A stretch of DNA of 64,000 nucleotides from Mariniflexile sp. AS56 (GCF_030552475.1 NZ_JAUPED010000013.1:1-64000), one strand, 5' to 3'. Positions 16,452 to 26,320 are shown, counted from the first letter of the stretch. Program-made: numbers and translations. Notes: generated by a model from the letters alone, not told the origin.

Positions 16452-17205
16452 ATCAGATTTTTTCACCAAGTACACCCACTTTTCTTTACGGGTGTGGGTA
16501 CAGGTTTAAACTATATTATATCCCTAATATAGGTTCGTAAGAACAAAAAAATACACACCCTCATTTTTTTACGGGTGCGGGTACAGGTTTAAACCATATT
16601 ATATACCTAATATATCATCGTAAGAAGCAAAAATAAACCCACACCCGTATTTTTTTTACGGGTGTGGGTACGGTTCAGACCATGATATATACCTAATATA
16701 TGATCGTTAGAAGAAAAAATAAACCCACACCCGTATTTTTTTTCGGGTGTGGGTACGGGTTTAGACCATGATATATACCTAATATATGATCGTTAGAAAC
16801 AAAAATACACCCACACCCGTATTTTTTTACGGGTGTGGGTTAGAAAAGATGTTCAAGAAAATCTAAAATATGGGTGGAAAAACCAAGAAAGCACCAATAA
16901 ACCTAAAAACACCCGGAAACACACAACATTAATCATCATAACCACCAATCAAATTTTGTTGTATGTAACCACCCATAAAGCAACAAAAATCATAGATTTA
17001 AAAATCTAATATATATATATAAGAATTAAATGTTTTTATTTATAAACAGACATGAAATTATTATCATTTTTAAGAGCCAATAAAAGTTCTATTTTAAAAA
17101 TTTCTTTTCAATTTATTTGTCCTATTTGTAATCTTCAACATGTTCAAATAAGCTAGATCCTGACTTTTTTTATTCCTAAAAACTGGTAGTATAGGCATTC
17201 TTTTT
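16452..17205. other. 754-base non-coding region with hairpin array
   Basis: It contains the tandem hairpin repeats (16472-16840). The remaining 365 bases to 17205 are AT-rich; the longest ATG frame near 16869 has only about 20 codons. The region lies between convergent genes, the Toprim protein (+) and the HNH nuclease (-). Confidence 0.75.
16472..16840. repeat. Tandem 83-86-bp repeats, each with a GC-rich hairpin (5 hairpins)
   Basis: Five stem-loops lie at about 16472-16495, 16551-16583, 16637-16669, 16723-16754 and 16809-16840. In the last three the stem is ACCCACACCCGTA with TACGGGTGTGGGT (11-13 bp) around a loop of T. They are spaced 86, 86 and 86 bases apart; the first spacing is about 83. 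Between hairpins a conserved spacer reads ATGATATATACCTAATATAT then GATCGTTAGAA. The first two hairpins are degenerate, the last three nearly identical. Because spacers are conserved rather than unique, this is not a CRISPR array. Confidence 0.95.
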
Positions 17206-18324
17206 TTATCTAAATAACCCCATTAATTCACATTTTTCAAGAAATACACTTTTTATAAAACCATAACTGGATAAAGGAATATGCTTTGCATCTATTATTT
17301 GAGATTCTAAATATTGTTCTTTGGTCAGAGTTGAACCCAGCGCTTTGGCTGTATTGTAACCATCAATAATAGAAGTGAACCAAGTGATTCCTTCACTTTC
17401 ATTGCACAATAGTGCCTTGTATCTCTCATCTATCGCGAAAACTCTTTGCCAAGCTTCTATTTCCTCATCAAAGCCAAATGATTCTATTTTCAAATCTAAG
17501 TCTTTTGGTTTTAGATTTATAATATCGTTGGAATTCAAGTCTATAGTAATTTTAAAATCAGTGATAGCAGGATGAGAATTTGAGTATGGATAAAATGCCT
17601 TATTTCTATTTGTTGTTGTCCCAATAATGGATTTTGTTCCTTTATAACTTGAATTACAATCGTTGCACATAGGCGCAAGATTTTTAAAATTTATACTATT
17701 GAAAGGATAGTTGCCTTTGGGTATGTAATGGTCATATGCTTCCTTTTTTGTATGATGTATTCCTTTTAAATCTCTAATACCGCAGAATGGACATTTCCCC
17801 TTTTTGTTAGAAGAGAAAAATTCTTTGTAATGTGTTGGAAGAAGCTTTGTTTTTAAAGAACCAAAATCGGACAAATTAAATGGTGATTCACTTCCATATA
17901 AATTACCATAAAATGCCTTTAGCTCTTTATGTAAATTCGCTTCTTTGGATTTTAAATCATCATAGGTTAAAACAGGAAGTTTTGGGTCTCTACATATTTG
18001 TTCAATATTATTATTGTTAGAATAGTAGTCAATTAGTTCTAACTTGAAAGCATCATCATTCACATCAGCAAAAGCTTTGTATATCTTTTCAATAGAACTA
18101 TTAAAAAAATATGCAGATTTACCTTTCTCATTTTTTTTGGCGTTTTCAGGGTCAAAATCTACTTTGTCTAATTCTAAATAGATGTCATATAATTCTTTAT
18201 TCTTATCTAATTTTGATGCATGAAAATCGCCTTCAGCAAAGAGCCAAACATCAGTAAATAGAAAGTCTAAATACCCTTGAAGTTTTTCAATATCGTGTGT
18301 TATGTAGGTGTAGTTAAATAACAA
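17206..18324 (-). CDS. HNH endonuclease paired with the AAA ATPase
   Basis: The 372-residue protein has a roughly 170-residue N-terminal helical region without recognised motifs, then an HNH/zinc nuclease: C178-PF-C181, the DHYIPK pair (D198, H199), N215 in NFKNLAPM, and C220-ND-C223, so two CxxC pairs could bind zinc. The C-terminal 140 residues are of unknown fold. It is the last gene of the defence operon, starting 7 bases after the ATPase stop. An ATPase plus HNH nuclease resembles PtuA-PtuB of the Septu system, where the ATPase controls nuclease activity against phage. Here the pair is joined to a Type I RM operon. Role inferred from domain and context. Confidence 0.88.
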   Translation of the reverse strand: MLFNYTYITHDIEKLQGYLDFLFTDVWLFAEGDFHASKLDKNKELYDIYLELDKVDFDPENAKKNEKGKSAYFFNSSIEKIYKAFADVNDDAFKLELIDYYSNNNNIEQICRDPKLPVLTYDDLKSKEANLHKELKAFYGNLYGSESPFNLSDFGSLKTKLLPTHYKEFFSSNKKGKCPFCGIRDLKGIHHTKKEAYDHYIPKGNYPFNSINFKNLAPMCNDCNSSYKGTKSIIGTTTNRNKAFYPYSNSHPAITDFKITIDLNSNDIINLKPKDLDLKIESFGFDEEIEAWQRVFAIDERYKALLCNESEGITWFTSIIDGYNTAKALGSTLTKEQYLESQIIDAKHIPLSSYGFIKSVFLEKCELMGLFR

Positions 18325-18331
18325 TTTTCAA

Positions 18332-20107
18332 TTATTTTAATTTTTTATAAGCATCATTTAATAGCAATAAACGTTCTACTGATTCCCCCATTTCTGATTT
18401 TACTTTTGAAATGAATAAGTCTAAATTATCTGGAGATTTTATTTCTTTTAATTCTTCTTTATAATCGGTAATTCGCTTTTGTGCAACCTTACCAATTGTA
18501 TTGGGCATATTAAATATTTTAATACCTATTGAGTTTATTGAAGTTCCAAAAGTTTGAAAGTCTGGATGAAATGGCTTTTCTCCTTTTTTGAATACTTGGA
18601 CATACTTAGAATCGCTATCTGAAAGTAAATAGGGAGAGTGTGTTGTAATTAACATTTCTCGCATAGTTTCGTTGCTGTCTTTTTCTTGTTGCTCGAAACA
18701 AAAGCGTAAGCTAGACAAAAATTTCGCTTTCCAGCTAGGGTTAAAATGCGTTTCCGGCTCATCTAATAAAAATAAGCTACGAGTGTCTTTAAATAATAAA
18801 CATAAACCTAGAGAGTGTAAAAATTGATGTTCTCCATCTGATAATGCCTTAGTATAAATATTCTTTTCTAAACCTTTTTTCTTGATTTCAAAATTTTTGA
18901 TATTTAATACCCTTTTAGATTCAATAGGTCTAAAGTTTATAGATTCACTTAGAAATATATTCTCTGTAGAATACGTGTTATTTTTGCTTTCTTGACTTAC
19001 GGAATGTATTTCTAATATCAAAAGCAACTGAAACAACTCAAAGAGTTTTAAAGGGTTGTTTTCAAAATGAAATTGAAAAGCTTTAAAAGTAGCTTCATTT
19101 ACTTTGTAATCTAGAATGAGATAGCTACTGCTGTTAGATTCATTTTCATAAAAATCATAATTCTCTTCTTCATACCAAGTAGTAGCACACTTTTTTAATT
19201 TTTCTAAATATGAACTTGTATTTTTGCCTTCTCTTTCTGCATCAAAATCAATATTGTTTAATAATGGATATTCCTTGCCTTCAAATTTTTTAAGAATATC
19301 TGTTTTAATGATTAACCGAAAAGAGTCTATTCCTTCAATACCAACATATTCCTTAAAAGGCGATAGAATATCCTTTTCTGAATCACTATTGGTATACATT
19401 AGTAAATTAGCTAATAAAATAAACTGGCTATAAGATTTGTCTACATAAATTAAAGAACTTTCAGGACTTGGGTCAATTATAGACTCGGTAATAAGATTAT
19501 TGTAATATGCGTCATATTGAATAAAGCGACTTTTAAAAAAAGGGAAACTTAATGTTTCGTTTTCCCCTGATGCATAACCTACTACGTATTCTGGTAACAA
19601 TGATTTTATTTGAGAACTTGAAAGCTTTTCTTCAAAATCAAAATCAGTTTTATTTACCCATTCAACAATAGGCCTAAAGCTTTCTTTCTTTGTAATGTGT
19701 ATATGAGCAAATTTAGATAATGCTTTTTTATTACCTATTTCAGTAAAATATTTGTTATCAATAAAAATTAAATATTCTAACTCATACTCATTGACTTTAT
19801 AAACTTTAGGGTCATAGTTTATTTTTTCTTCATTTGTTAAATCTTCGAAATCATCCCCGGAGTATTCTTCTTCATTGTTAAAATAACTAGGTTTATTGCT
19901 CAGATAAATACAATCTAAATGATAAAATATTTCTGATAAAGCTTCTAGTACATTTGATTTTCCACTACCATTTTTACCCGCAAATACATACGGATTAAAA
20001 GCCGTTGCTTGCCTCCAGTCATTTTTGTCAAGAAAAAACAGCTCAAAATCTTTTTGTAAAGACCTAAAACCATCTTCTTGATTTATTTTAAGCCTTAAAA
20101 GTTTCAT
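18332..20107 (-). CDS. Restriction-system-associated AAA (SMC/ABC-like) ATPase
   Basis: The 591-residue protein has Walker A GKNGSGKS at residues 44-51 (preceded by PYVFA), a long middle insertion of about 350 residues, the ABC-type signature LSDGEHQ at about 422-428, Walker B SLFLLDEPETHFNP with D449/E450, and TTHSP at about 488-492 (switch His). This is the OLD/PtuA-like head architecture without a TOPRIM domain or a long coiled coil. A protein family annotated as restriction-system-associated AAA ATPase matches this description in my recollection. Its start overlaps the end of hsdS by 20 bases, and the HNH gene follows after 7 bases, so the RM genes and this pair are one transcription unit. 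Confidence 0.9.
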   Translation of the reverse strand: MKLLRLKINQEDGFRSLQKDFELFFLDKNDWRQATAFNPYVFAGKNGSGKSNVLEALSEIFYHLDCIYLSNKPSYFNNEEEYSGDDFEDLTNEEKINYDPKVYKVNEYELEYLIFIDNKYFTEIGNKKALSKFAHIHITKKESFRPIVEWVNKTDFDFEEKLSSSQIKSLLPEYVVGYASGENETLSFPFFKSRFIQYDAYYNNLITESIIDPSPESSLIYVDKSYSQFILLANLLMYTNSDSEKDILSPFKEYVGIEGIDSFRLIIKTDILKKFEGKEYPLLNNIDFDAEREGKNTSSYLEKLKKCATTWYEEENYDFYENESNSSSYLILDYKVNEATFKAFQFHFENNPLKLFELFQLLLILEIHSVSQESKNNTYSTENIFLSESINFRPIESKRVLNIKNFEIKKKGLEKNIYTKALSDGEHQFLHSLGLCLLFKDTRSLFLLDEPETHFNPSWKAKFLSSLRFCFEQQEKDSNETMREMLITTHSPYLLSDSDSKYVQVFKKGEKPFHPDFQTFGTSINSIGIKIFNMPNTIGKVAQKRITDYKEELKEIKSPDNLDLFISKVKSEMGESVERLLLLNDAYKKLK

Positions 20108-21608
20108 CTGTTAGTTTAAGTTTTACCGTTGCAGTTTCTTCTTCAAATATTTGTTGTAATAATGGTGGTTTTGCTTCCAAAAACTTGAAAATTATTTGCT
20201 GCCAATTGGTGTTTGGAAAATCCATATCTCCTCCGTGATAAAAGAATTGATGTAGCTTTTCTTCAATATCTTGAAGTGTAAAAGACTCATCTTTAGTGAA
20301 ATTGTCTTTTAGTAAAAATTGATAAAATTCATCACGACTGATTAAATCAAATATCCATTTCTCTTGTGTAGCTATAATTTCATCTGGAATACCTAAAAAC
20401 GTAGCCAAATCAAGGTTCGTTATATCTACTTTTTCACCTTCTTTTTTTTTTATTTCAGACATAAGCGAGTCTTTTTTTTTAACGTCTTTTTTCGAAATTT
20501 CTATATAGCCCTTATAAGCCTCTTGCAGCAAACTATTGTACAAATGTTCTAACTCGGTTTTAGATTGGATTAAGGTTTTCTTTTGTGCTTGTATGTTGCG
20601 GTAAATAGTCTCGAATTGGTTTTGGAGTTCGATCGGTGGAATATGAATATTAAGAGATTTAATATCATTGAAATTTAAGCCTGATTTAGCAGCTCCCTTA
20701 TTATATCTCTCTAATAAATGTCTTCCGCCTAAAGAAGAAATATATGCACTTATAAAGTATGGATTTAATTCATCATTAAACCTTAATAAGGCAATATGTT
20801 GGTTAATGAAAGTATCTCCAATGTCATCTGGAACAACAGCTGTTCTGCCTAAATCAGCTGTAATAGATAATAAAACGTCTTTAGGCTGGATTTTAGTTCT
20901 TTTTGCTTCCGCTGTATTGGGTGTGTCAATAAATTTAAGTTCCTCTAAATTAAGATTATTGTAACCAAGATTATTAATTCTTAAAAATTTATCACCAGTT
21001 TCACGATAGTATTTTGCCCATCCTCTGGAGCCACTTGTCATAAAGTCTAAGAATATTCCTAATTCATCAGATTTCCAGTTTTTTATATTAGTTGGAGCTT
21101 CCCCAAACATCTCCAAAAACTGAGCTCTTAATAGCTCGTCTAATTGCGTAATGCTTTCTTCTCTTTTTTTAACCAAAACATAAGCTTTGTCCAGTAGAGA
21201 TACTATTTTGTTTTGGGTTTCTATTGGTAAAATCGGAATATCAAGATTCTGAATATATTTTTTAGAAATATGCTTTAAACCCGCTCCTTTAAAACCTCTT
21301 TCAAGAATATGAATATTTCCGAATAAATAATAATAAACAAACTTTTCGTTAAATTCTTTCTCTTCTTTTTTGACAGCTACAATACAATCCGTTGAAGTTG
21401 CAAAAGGTTCATTTGCAAAATGAACACTTGCACTACCACCAGTACCAAATATTAGTGCATCTTCAAAATATTGAGCTGTATCTAATCGTTTTTTTAAAAT
21501 AGAACTAGAAGTATAAAAAGGGTATTTACCTTCTTCTATTCCATCACCTGCTTTAACTTTAGATTTTTTAGCAAAATCAAATAGGTTTTCAAATTTTTCA
21601 GTTATCAT
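20088..21608 (-). CDS. hsdS: Type I restriction-modification specificity subunit with C-terminal extension
   Basis: The 506-residue protein recognises the target DNA sequence for HsdM and HsdR. The first half-site TRD is about residues 1-125 (unusually starting straight in it), followed by a helical spacer about 128-168 (ILPIETQNKIVSLLDKAYVLVKKREESITQLDELLRAQF). The second TRD is about 175-322 and the second helical spacer about 323-366 (IPPIELQNQFETIYRNIQAQKKTLIQSKTELEHLYNSLLQEAYKG). Residues 367-506 are an extra domain not found in standard HsdS (about 400 residues), with IFDLISRDEFYQFLLKDN and FTLQDIEEKLHQFFYHGG. It overlaps hsdM by 4 bases (ATGA) and the ATPase by 20. Sequence specificity cannot be read from the protein. 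Confidence 0.93.
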   Translation of the reverse strand: MITEKFENLFDFAKKSKVKAGDGIEEGKYPFYTSSSILKKRLDTAQYFEDALIFGTGGSASVHFANEPFATSTDCIVAVKKEEKEFNEKFVYYYLFGNIHILERGFKGAGLKHISKKYIQNLDIPILPIETQNKIVSLLDKAYVLVKKREESITQLDELLRAQFLEMFGEAPTNIKNWKSDELGIFLDFMTSGSRGWAKYYRETGDKFLRINNLGYNNLNLEELKFIDTPNTAEAKRTKIQPKDVLLSITADLGRTAVVPDDIGDTFINQHIALLRFNDELNPYFISAYISSLGGRHLLERYNKGAAKSGLNFNDIKSLNIHIPPIELQNQFETIYRNIQAQKKTLIQSKTELEHLYNSLLQEAYKGYIEISKKDVKKKDSLMSEIKKKEGEKVDITNLDLATFLGIPDEIIATQEKWIFDLISRDEFYQFLLKDNFTKDESFTLQDIEEKLHQFFYHGGDMDFPNTNWQQIIFKFLEAKPPLLQQIFEEETATVKLKLTDETFKA

Positions 21609-23263
21609 CCTATCAAGTCATTTAATTCTTCCATATCCGCTAAAATGACTTTTTCCATTTCAATTAATTTAGCTAAAATCTCTTTTGGTGGCTCATAGGT
21701 TTGCTCAGTATATTCATATTCTTTGTAACGGTTGTGGCTTAAGTCTAGGTCATTTTCTTGTATTTCGGCAAGTGGCACGAAAAAGTGGTTTTTACGGTCA
21801 GGATATTCAGTTGTTTTTCTAGCTGTATATTCACTTTTTACAATGGGTAATGGGTTTTCTGGTAATTTTCTTCGGTTATCGTCTAAACTATATCCATCAT
21901 TTTCCATAGCATAAAACCAAACTTTTTCCGTATGCCATTTTTTACTGTCTTCTTCTACTTTGGTAAACACCAAAATAGCTGTTTTTACACCTGTATAGGG
22001 TTTAAATGCACCTGCTGGTAATGAAATTACTGCTTCTAGTTGGTTGTCTTTTAATAAAATTTCACGAGTTGCTTTTTGCGCTTTAGAACTTCCAAATAAA
22101 ACTCCTTCTGGTATAATTACCGCAGCTTTACCACCAGCACGTAGCATTTTAGAAATTCGTGCTAAAAACAATAGTTCTGTAGAACCTGTATCAATACCTA
22201 AGTCTGGGTTTACATCTCCTTTGTCTAACTTACCCGTAAAAGGTGGGTTGGCTAATACTATATCATAATCGCCAGTTTCATTGTAGTTCTTACTTAAAGA
22301 ATCTTTGTATTCAATATGAGGGTTGTCTATACCGTGCATCATTAGGTTCATTAATCCCAAACGCACCATAGTGGTATCTATATCAAAACCATAAAAACAA
22401 TCGTTTAATATTTGCTTGTTTTTATCGTCTAAAACAGATGAAATAGAAGCTCTTTCAAAACCATCTTCATCTGCTACTAATAATTCGGGTTCTTTTTTAC
22501 GTACTAAGTCTGATAAAATATATTGGTAAGCACCCAATAAAAACCCACCAGTACCACAAGCTGGGTCGGCTATTTTATGCCCTAACTTAGGTTCTGTTAA
22601 TTCTGCTAATAATTTTATTAAATGCCTTGGTGTACGGAATTGCCCGTTTTTACCTGCCGTAGCAATTTCGCTAAGTAGCATTTCATACACATCACCTTGT
22701 ATATCTTGAAATGCTTGTTTACCGTCTTTTGCGTCTTCTGCTATTTCTAAAAATATTTCATCTACTTTTTTAACTGATTCTACCAATAAATTTGGTTTTT
22801 CTATAATGAAAACTGCGTTCTTCATATACTTGGTAAATGAAGACGTTTCATCATTTAAATCTTTTATATGCGGAAATACATTGTTTCTAAAATGTAAAAG
22901 CATTTCATCAGCAGGTTTAGTTCTAAAGAAGCTCCATTTTAATTCTTTTTTTGGTCTAGGAGCTAGGGCTTCTTCTCTTTTTTTGTATAATGCAGTTTTT
23001 TCTATTTCGCTAGCATCGGGTTTTGGACGATAAAGACTTTCATCTATCCAAGGAGTGTATTCGCCATCAAATTTAGATTCATACGCTTCTCCTGTAAACA
23101 CAGCATCACGTTCTCTTTTACTTTCTAATTCATCTAATCTTTTCACAAATAACAAATACGTGATTTGTTCTATTGCAGTAAGAGGATTGGCAATACCGCC
23201 ACTCCAGAAGGTATTCCAAAGACTGACGATTAAACCTTTTAATTTTGGATTATTTTGTAACAT
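21605..23263 (-). CDS. hsdM: Type I restriction-modification N6-adenine methyltransferase subunit
   Basis: The 552-residue protein methylates adenine in the HsdS-defined sequence. An N-terminal HsdM_N helical domain covers about 5-150 (LIVSLWNTFWSGGIANPLTAIEQITYLLFVKRLDE). The SAM site DPACGTGGFLLGAY is at 233-246 and the catalytic motif IV NPPF at 339-342 (DYDIVLANPPFTGKLD). AGGKAAVIIPEGVLFGS and KPYTGVKTAILVF follow. All key residues are present, so the enzyme looks functional. Its ATG touches the stop of hsdR (one base shared) and its stop overlaps the hsdS start, as in tightly coupled Type I operons. Confidence 0.96.
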   Translation of the reverse strand: MLQNNPKLKGLIVSLWNTFWSGGIANPLTAIEQITYLLFVKRLDELESKRERDAVFTGEAYESKFDGEYTPWIDESLYRPKPDASEIEKTALYKKREEALAPRPKKELKWSFFRTKPADEMLLHFRNNVFPHIKDLNDETSSFTKYMKNAVFIIEKPNLLVESVKKVDEIFLEIAEDAKDGKQAFQDIQGDVYEMLLSEIATAGKNGQFRTPRHLIKLLAELTEPKLGHKIADPACGTGGFLLGAYQYILSDLVRKKEPELLVADEDGFERASISSVLDDKNKQILNDCFYGFDIDTTMVRLGLMNLMMHGIDNPHIEYKDSLSKNYNETGDYDIVLANPPFTGKLDKGDVNPDLGIDTGSTELLFLARISKMLRAGGKAAVIIPEGVLFGSSKAQKATREILLKDNQLEAVISLPAGAFKPYTGVKTAILVFTKVEEDSKKWHTEKVWFYAMENDGYSLDDNRRKLPENPLPIVKSEYTARKTTEYPDRKNHFFVPLAEIQENDLDLSHNRYKEYEYTEQTYEPPKEILAKLIEMEKVILADMEELNDLIG

Positions 23264-26046
23264 TATGCTGCTAATATTTTTGTTGTTAGTTGTAGTATTT
23301 CGTTAATTTCTTTAGGCGAAAATACGCCTCTTATTCCTTCTGGGTGAATCATTGTAAATGGCGATTCTATCAAGTTTTTCTTTTCTAGGTTTCCTTTTTC
23401 TAGAATGTATTTTTTTAAGATATCTAAAAACTGTAATTGTCTGCTAGATAAATAATTATGTTCTTTAACAAAGGCATCAAAAGCATTTGCAACGCTATCA
23501 CTGAATGTTTCTAATACTTCAAGACCTAAAATATGTTTGATAAACTGTAAAAATTTGGCTTTTCTGTTTTGATAGACCCTTTGCAATAATCCAATGGTAA
23601 TATGTGGGTTTTCTTCGTGTAATTCTTGAGCTAGTGTTTCCACTTCTTCTTCAGTTATCGCATTACCACCAATTATTTTTTGAAGTATTGGATTTGAGTC
23701 GGTTAACTCTCTTATTTTTTCCTCTACCATTTCTTTGTAACGAGTAATACTTACTGCTTCATTTTGTGGTCCAAACTCTACCATTTCTTTGGCTACGAGT
23801 TCGTCTTCAAAGTTAAATTTAGAAGGTCCAGAGGTAGTGTCTCTAGTATCAATATATCTAGCTAATGGAGATAATTTATCAATTAAATTATTGAAATCAT
23901 TTTCTTTAATGTTGTTCCAGAAATGATTGCGTTGAGCATCTTTAATAAGCTCCTGTTGTTTAGCTACTATGTTTAATGATAGCGGTAAATCAGAAATACG
24001 TTCTATTAAAGCACCTTTAAGCATATCGTACTTTTCTGCTTCATTTTGCATTTTAGCCAAAGAAACCTCCAAAACATCTTTCTCAAAACGCATAGCTTTA
24101 TAGTCTACGCCAGAAATAGTTCGCATTAGAGGAAGTATTTCAGCTTTTAAGAAGTTTATTTTATCAGAATTTATATCCTCCCAAAAATTTGGGTCGTTAA
24201 CGTTTGAAACCGCTTTGCTATTATCTTTTATGACTATTGAGTTTGCAGATAGCAATGCTATTTGTTTTAGAAGTCTTTTACTTTCTTCTAAAATGGTTTC
24301 TTGTGCACTAGCTTCTATAGCTGCATCTAATTTTTTCAGCCTTAAACCAAATAATTTTACTGGTATAGGTATGCCTTGTTTTAGTTCTTTTCCTTTCGGC
24401 TTTAGCTTGAAGTATTCAAAATTATCCCAACAATCTAAAATTAAAAACACGTCTTTTTCCGTACACCAAGATTTCATTTGAGTAGGTTCTAGCAATCGAG
24501 TTCCTCTACCTATCATTTGCCAAAATTTAGTGTAAGAGTATACTGGTTTAGCAAATACTAAGTTTACCAACTCTCTAATATCAATACCAGTATCTAACAT
24601 ATCTACACTGATAGCAACTCTCGGAAAATCTTTCTTTTTAAACTGGTCTAGTAAACCACCTTTTCCGTGAACTCTTGAATCTTCAGAAACCATTACTTTG
24701 GCTAACTCACCATTGTATTGTGGATAGAGTTGGTCAAATATTTCTTCAATACGTCTTGCGTGAGCAATATTGGCACAGAAAAATATTGTTTTCCCAGGCA
24801 ATACACCATTGATGTCTTTTATGGATTCCTCCATAAATTCCTTTACAATTAAAGTATTCGTGCCTTTATTAATAACTTTCTTTTCAAGTTCCGTTCCTTC
24901 AAAATTAATTTCCGCAACTTCTTTTCCTTCAAGAATTAGTTTTTTTTGATCTTCTAAAGAAATCGTTCTTTTACTAATGCCATCCGTTTGAAATTTGGTT
25001 TTAATTTTCATTACTTGAAAATTGCACAAATAGGGAGGTACATTATTTACAGCTTCTTCATAAGTGTAAGCAAAAGAAGGTAAACCATCTTCACAATTAA
25101 ATATTTTAAAGGTGTTGTGGTCAATTACATCTGTTGGGGTAGCTGTTAAGCCAATAGTTATTGTATTAAAATAATCTAGGACTTCTTTGTATGTGTTATA
25201 GATACTTCTATGACTTTCATCAATTACTATTAAATCAAAAAAGTGAGGTGATAAGGTTTCTTTTTCTTCTCGAACAATATTGAGCATTGTTGGATATGTT
25301 GAAATATAAATTCGTCTATCCTTTGCAATACTTTTCTCTCCTTGTTTAGGCCATCTAGGTTCGTTAGGTAAATGTTCCTTAAAAGCCTCAAGTGCTTGGT
25401 CTCTTAATGCTATTCTATCGACTATGAACAGTGCTTTTTCTGCCCAGCCTGCTCGCATAAGTGCCTCAACTAAAGCAATGGTTGTTCTAGTTTTACCTGT
25501 ACCAGTTGCCATTACTATTAAAAATGTTCGTCTTTTTTGTTCCAGTCCATCCATTACCGAACGAATAGCTCTTATTTGGTAGTCTCTACCTGCAACCTTT
25601 GTGTTTATAAGTTCACTAGTAAGTGGCTTTTTTGCTTCTCTTATGTATTGGTAGCGTTCCAAATCTTCTCTGGTTGGATAGCCAACAACTTTTCTTGGAG
25701 GTGCATTTTCTAAGTCCCAAAAAAAAATGTCGTGACCATTAGTGTAAAAACAAAACGGTAAAATATCATTGGTTTTCTTTTGAATATTGTAGCAGTATTG
25801 TTTTGCCTGCTCCTTACCAATATTAGCATCTTTAGAAGATTTTTTTGCTTCGACAACTGCTATAGGCTTACCATTTTTGCCTAGTAAAACATAGTCAGCG
25901 AATTGATTGTTACTATAGGTTTCACTTGTCTCATTAACATTATTAACTACGAATTCAGCAACTACTTGAGTTCTGTCAACAACATCCCATCCAGCTTCTT
26001 TGAGATGTATATCTATTAGTTCTTTTCTTGTAGTTGATTCGTTCAT
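23263..26046 (-). CDS. hsdR: Type I restriction endonuclease subunit R (EcoEI-like)
   Basis: The 927-residue protein is the motor/nuclease of the Type I system. The N-terminal PD-(D/E)xK nuclease has D51 in FADYVLLGKNGKPIAVVEAKKS and E66/K68. The superfamily 2 helicase has motif I ATGTGKT (180-186), Ia FIVDRIALRDQALE, II DESH (276-279), III GLTATP and VI QMIGRGTRL. The C-terminal third is helical (EcoEI_R_C-like) and binds HsdM. It is the first gene of the five-gene operon, read away from the right att site. The 350 bases between it and 26397 must hold the promoter, and no strong TAnnTTTG box was found there. Confidence 0.96.
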   Translation of the reverse strand: MNESTTRKELIDIHLKEAGWDVVDRTQVVAEFVVNNVNETSETYSNNQFADYVLLGKNGKPIAVVEAKKSSKDANIGKEQAKQYCYNIQKKTNDILPFCFYTNGHDIFFWDLENAPPRKVVGYPTREDLERYQYIREAKKPLTSELINTKVAGRDYQIRAIRSVMDGLEQKRRTFLIVMATGTGKTRTTIALVEALMRAGWAEKALFIVDRIALRDQALEAFKEHLPNEPRWPKQGEKSIAKDRRIYISTYPTMLNIVREEKETLSPHFFDLIVIDESHRSIYNTYKEVLDYFNTITIGLTATPTDVIDHNTFKIFNCEDGLPSFAYTYEEAVNNVPPYLCNFQVMKIKTKFQTDGISKRTISLEDQKKLILEGKEVAEINFEGTELEKKVINKGTNTLIVKEFMEESIKDINGVLPGKTIFFCANIAHARRIEEIFDQLYPQYNGELAKVMVSEDSRVHGKGGLLDQFKKKDFPRVAISVDMLDTGIDIRELVNLVFAKPVYSYTKFWQMIGRGTRLLEPTQMKSWCTEKDVFLILDCWDNFEYFKLKPKGKELKQGIPIPVKLFGLRLKKLDAAIEASAQETILEESKRLLKQIALLSANSIVIKDNSKAVSNVNDPNFWEDINSDKINFLKAEILPLMRTISGVDYKAMRFEKDVLEVSLAKMQNEAEKYDMLKGALIERISDLPLSLNIVAKQQELIKDAQRNHFWNNIKENDFNNLIDKLSPLARYIDTRDTTSGPSKFNFEDELVAKEMVEFGPQNEAVSITRYKEMVEEKIRELTDSNPILQKIIGGNAITEEEVETLAQELHEENPHITIGLLQRVYQNRKAKFLQFIKHILGLEVLETFSDSVANAFDAFVKEHNYLSSRQLQFLDILKKYILEKGNLEKKNLIESPFTMIHPEGIRGVFSPKEINEILQLTTKILAA

Positions 26047-26320
26047 TTCTATTCTTTTTTAGAACCTATAAAACCTTTAAATTAAATGGATAACGCGTCT
26101 GCTTTTTTATAAGCATTTGTTATATTAACTATTCAGAATCTCTTATATACACTGATTATTAAAATACCATTTCAGCAACTAATGTAAATAGATTTTTTAA
26201 TTTCATTTTATTAAATGGTGAATTTTCTTCAATAGTTCATCAAAACATGTAATTGTAAGTTAAAGTGAATAATAAAATTTAACCAACCATAATTAAAGTA
26301 CTGTTTTAAAAAAAGATTTA

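Noticed and set aside
16472-16840. Reading the tandem hairpins as a CRISPR array
   Set aside because: The period is 86 bases and the spacers are conserved rather than unique; no cas gene is near.
16841-17205. A degenerate relaxase or mobilization gene next to the hairpin array
   Set aside because: The six frames are short and none shows relaxase motifs; only a gene-free AT-rich stretch is seen.
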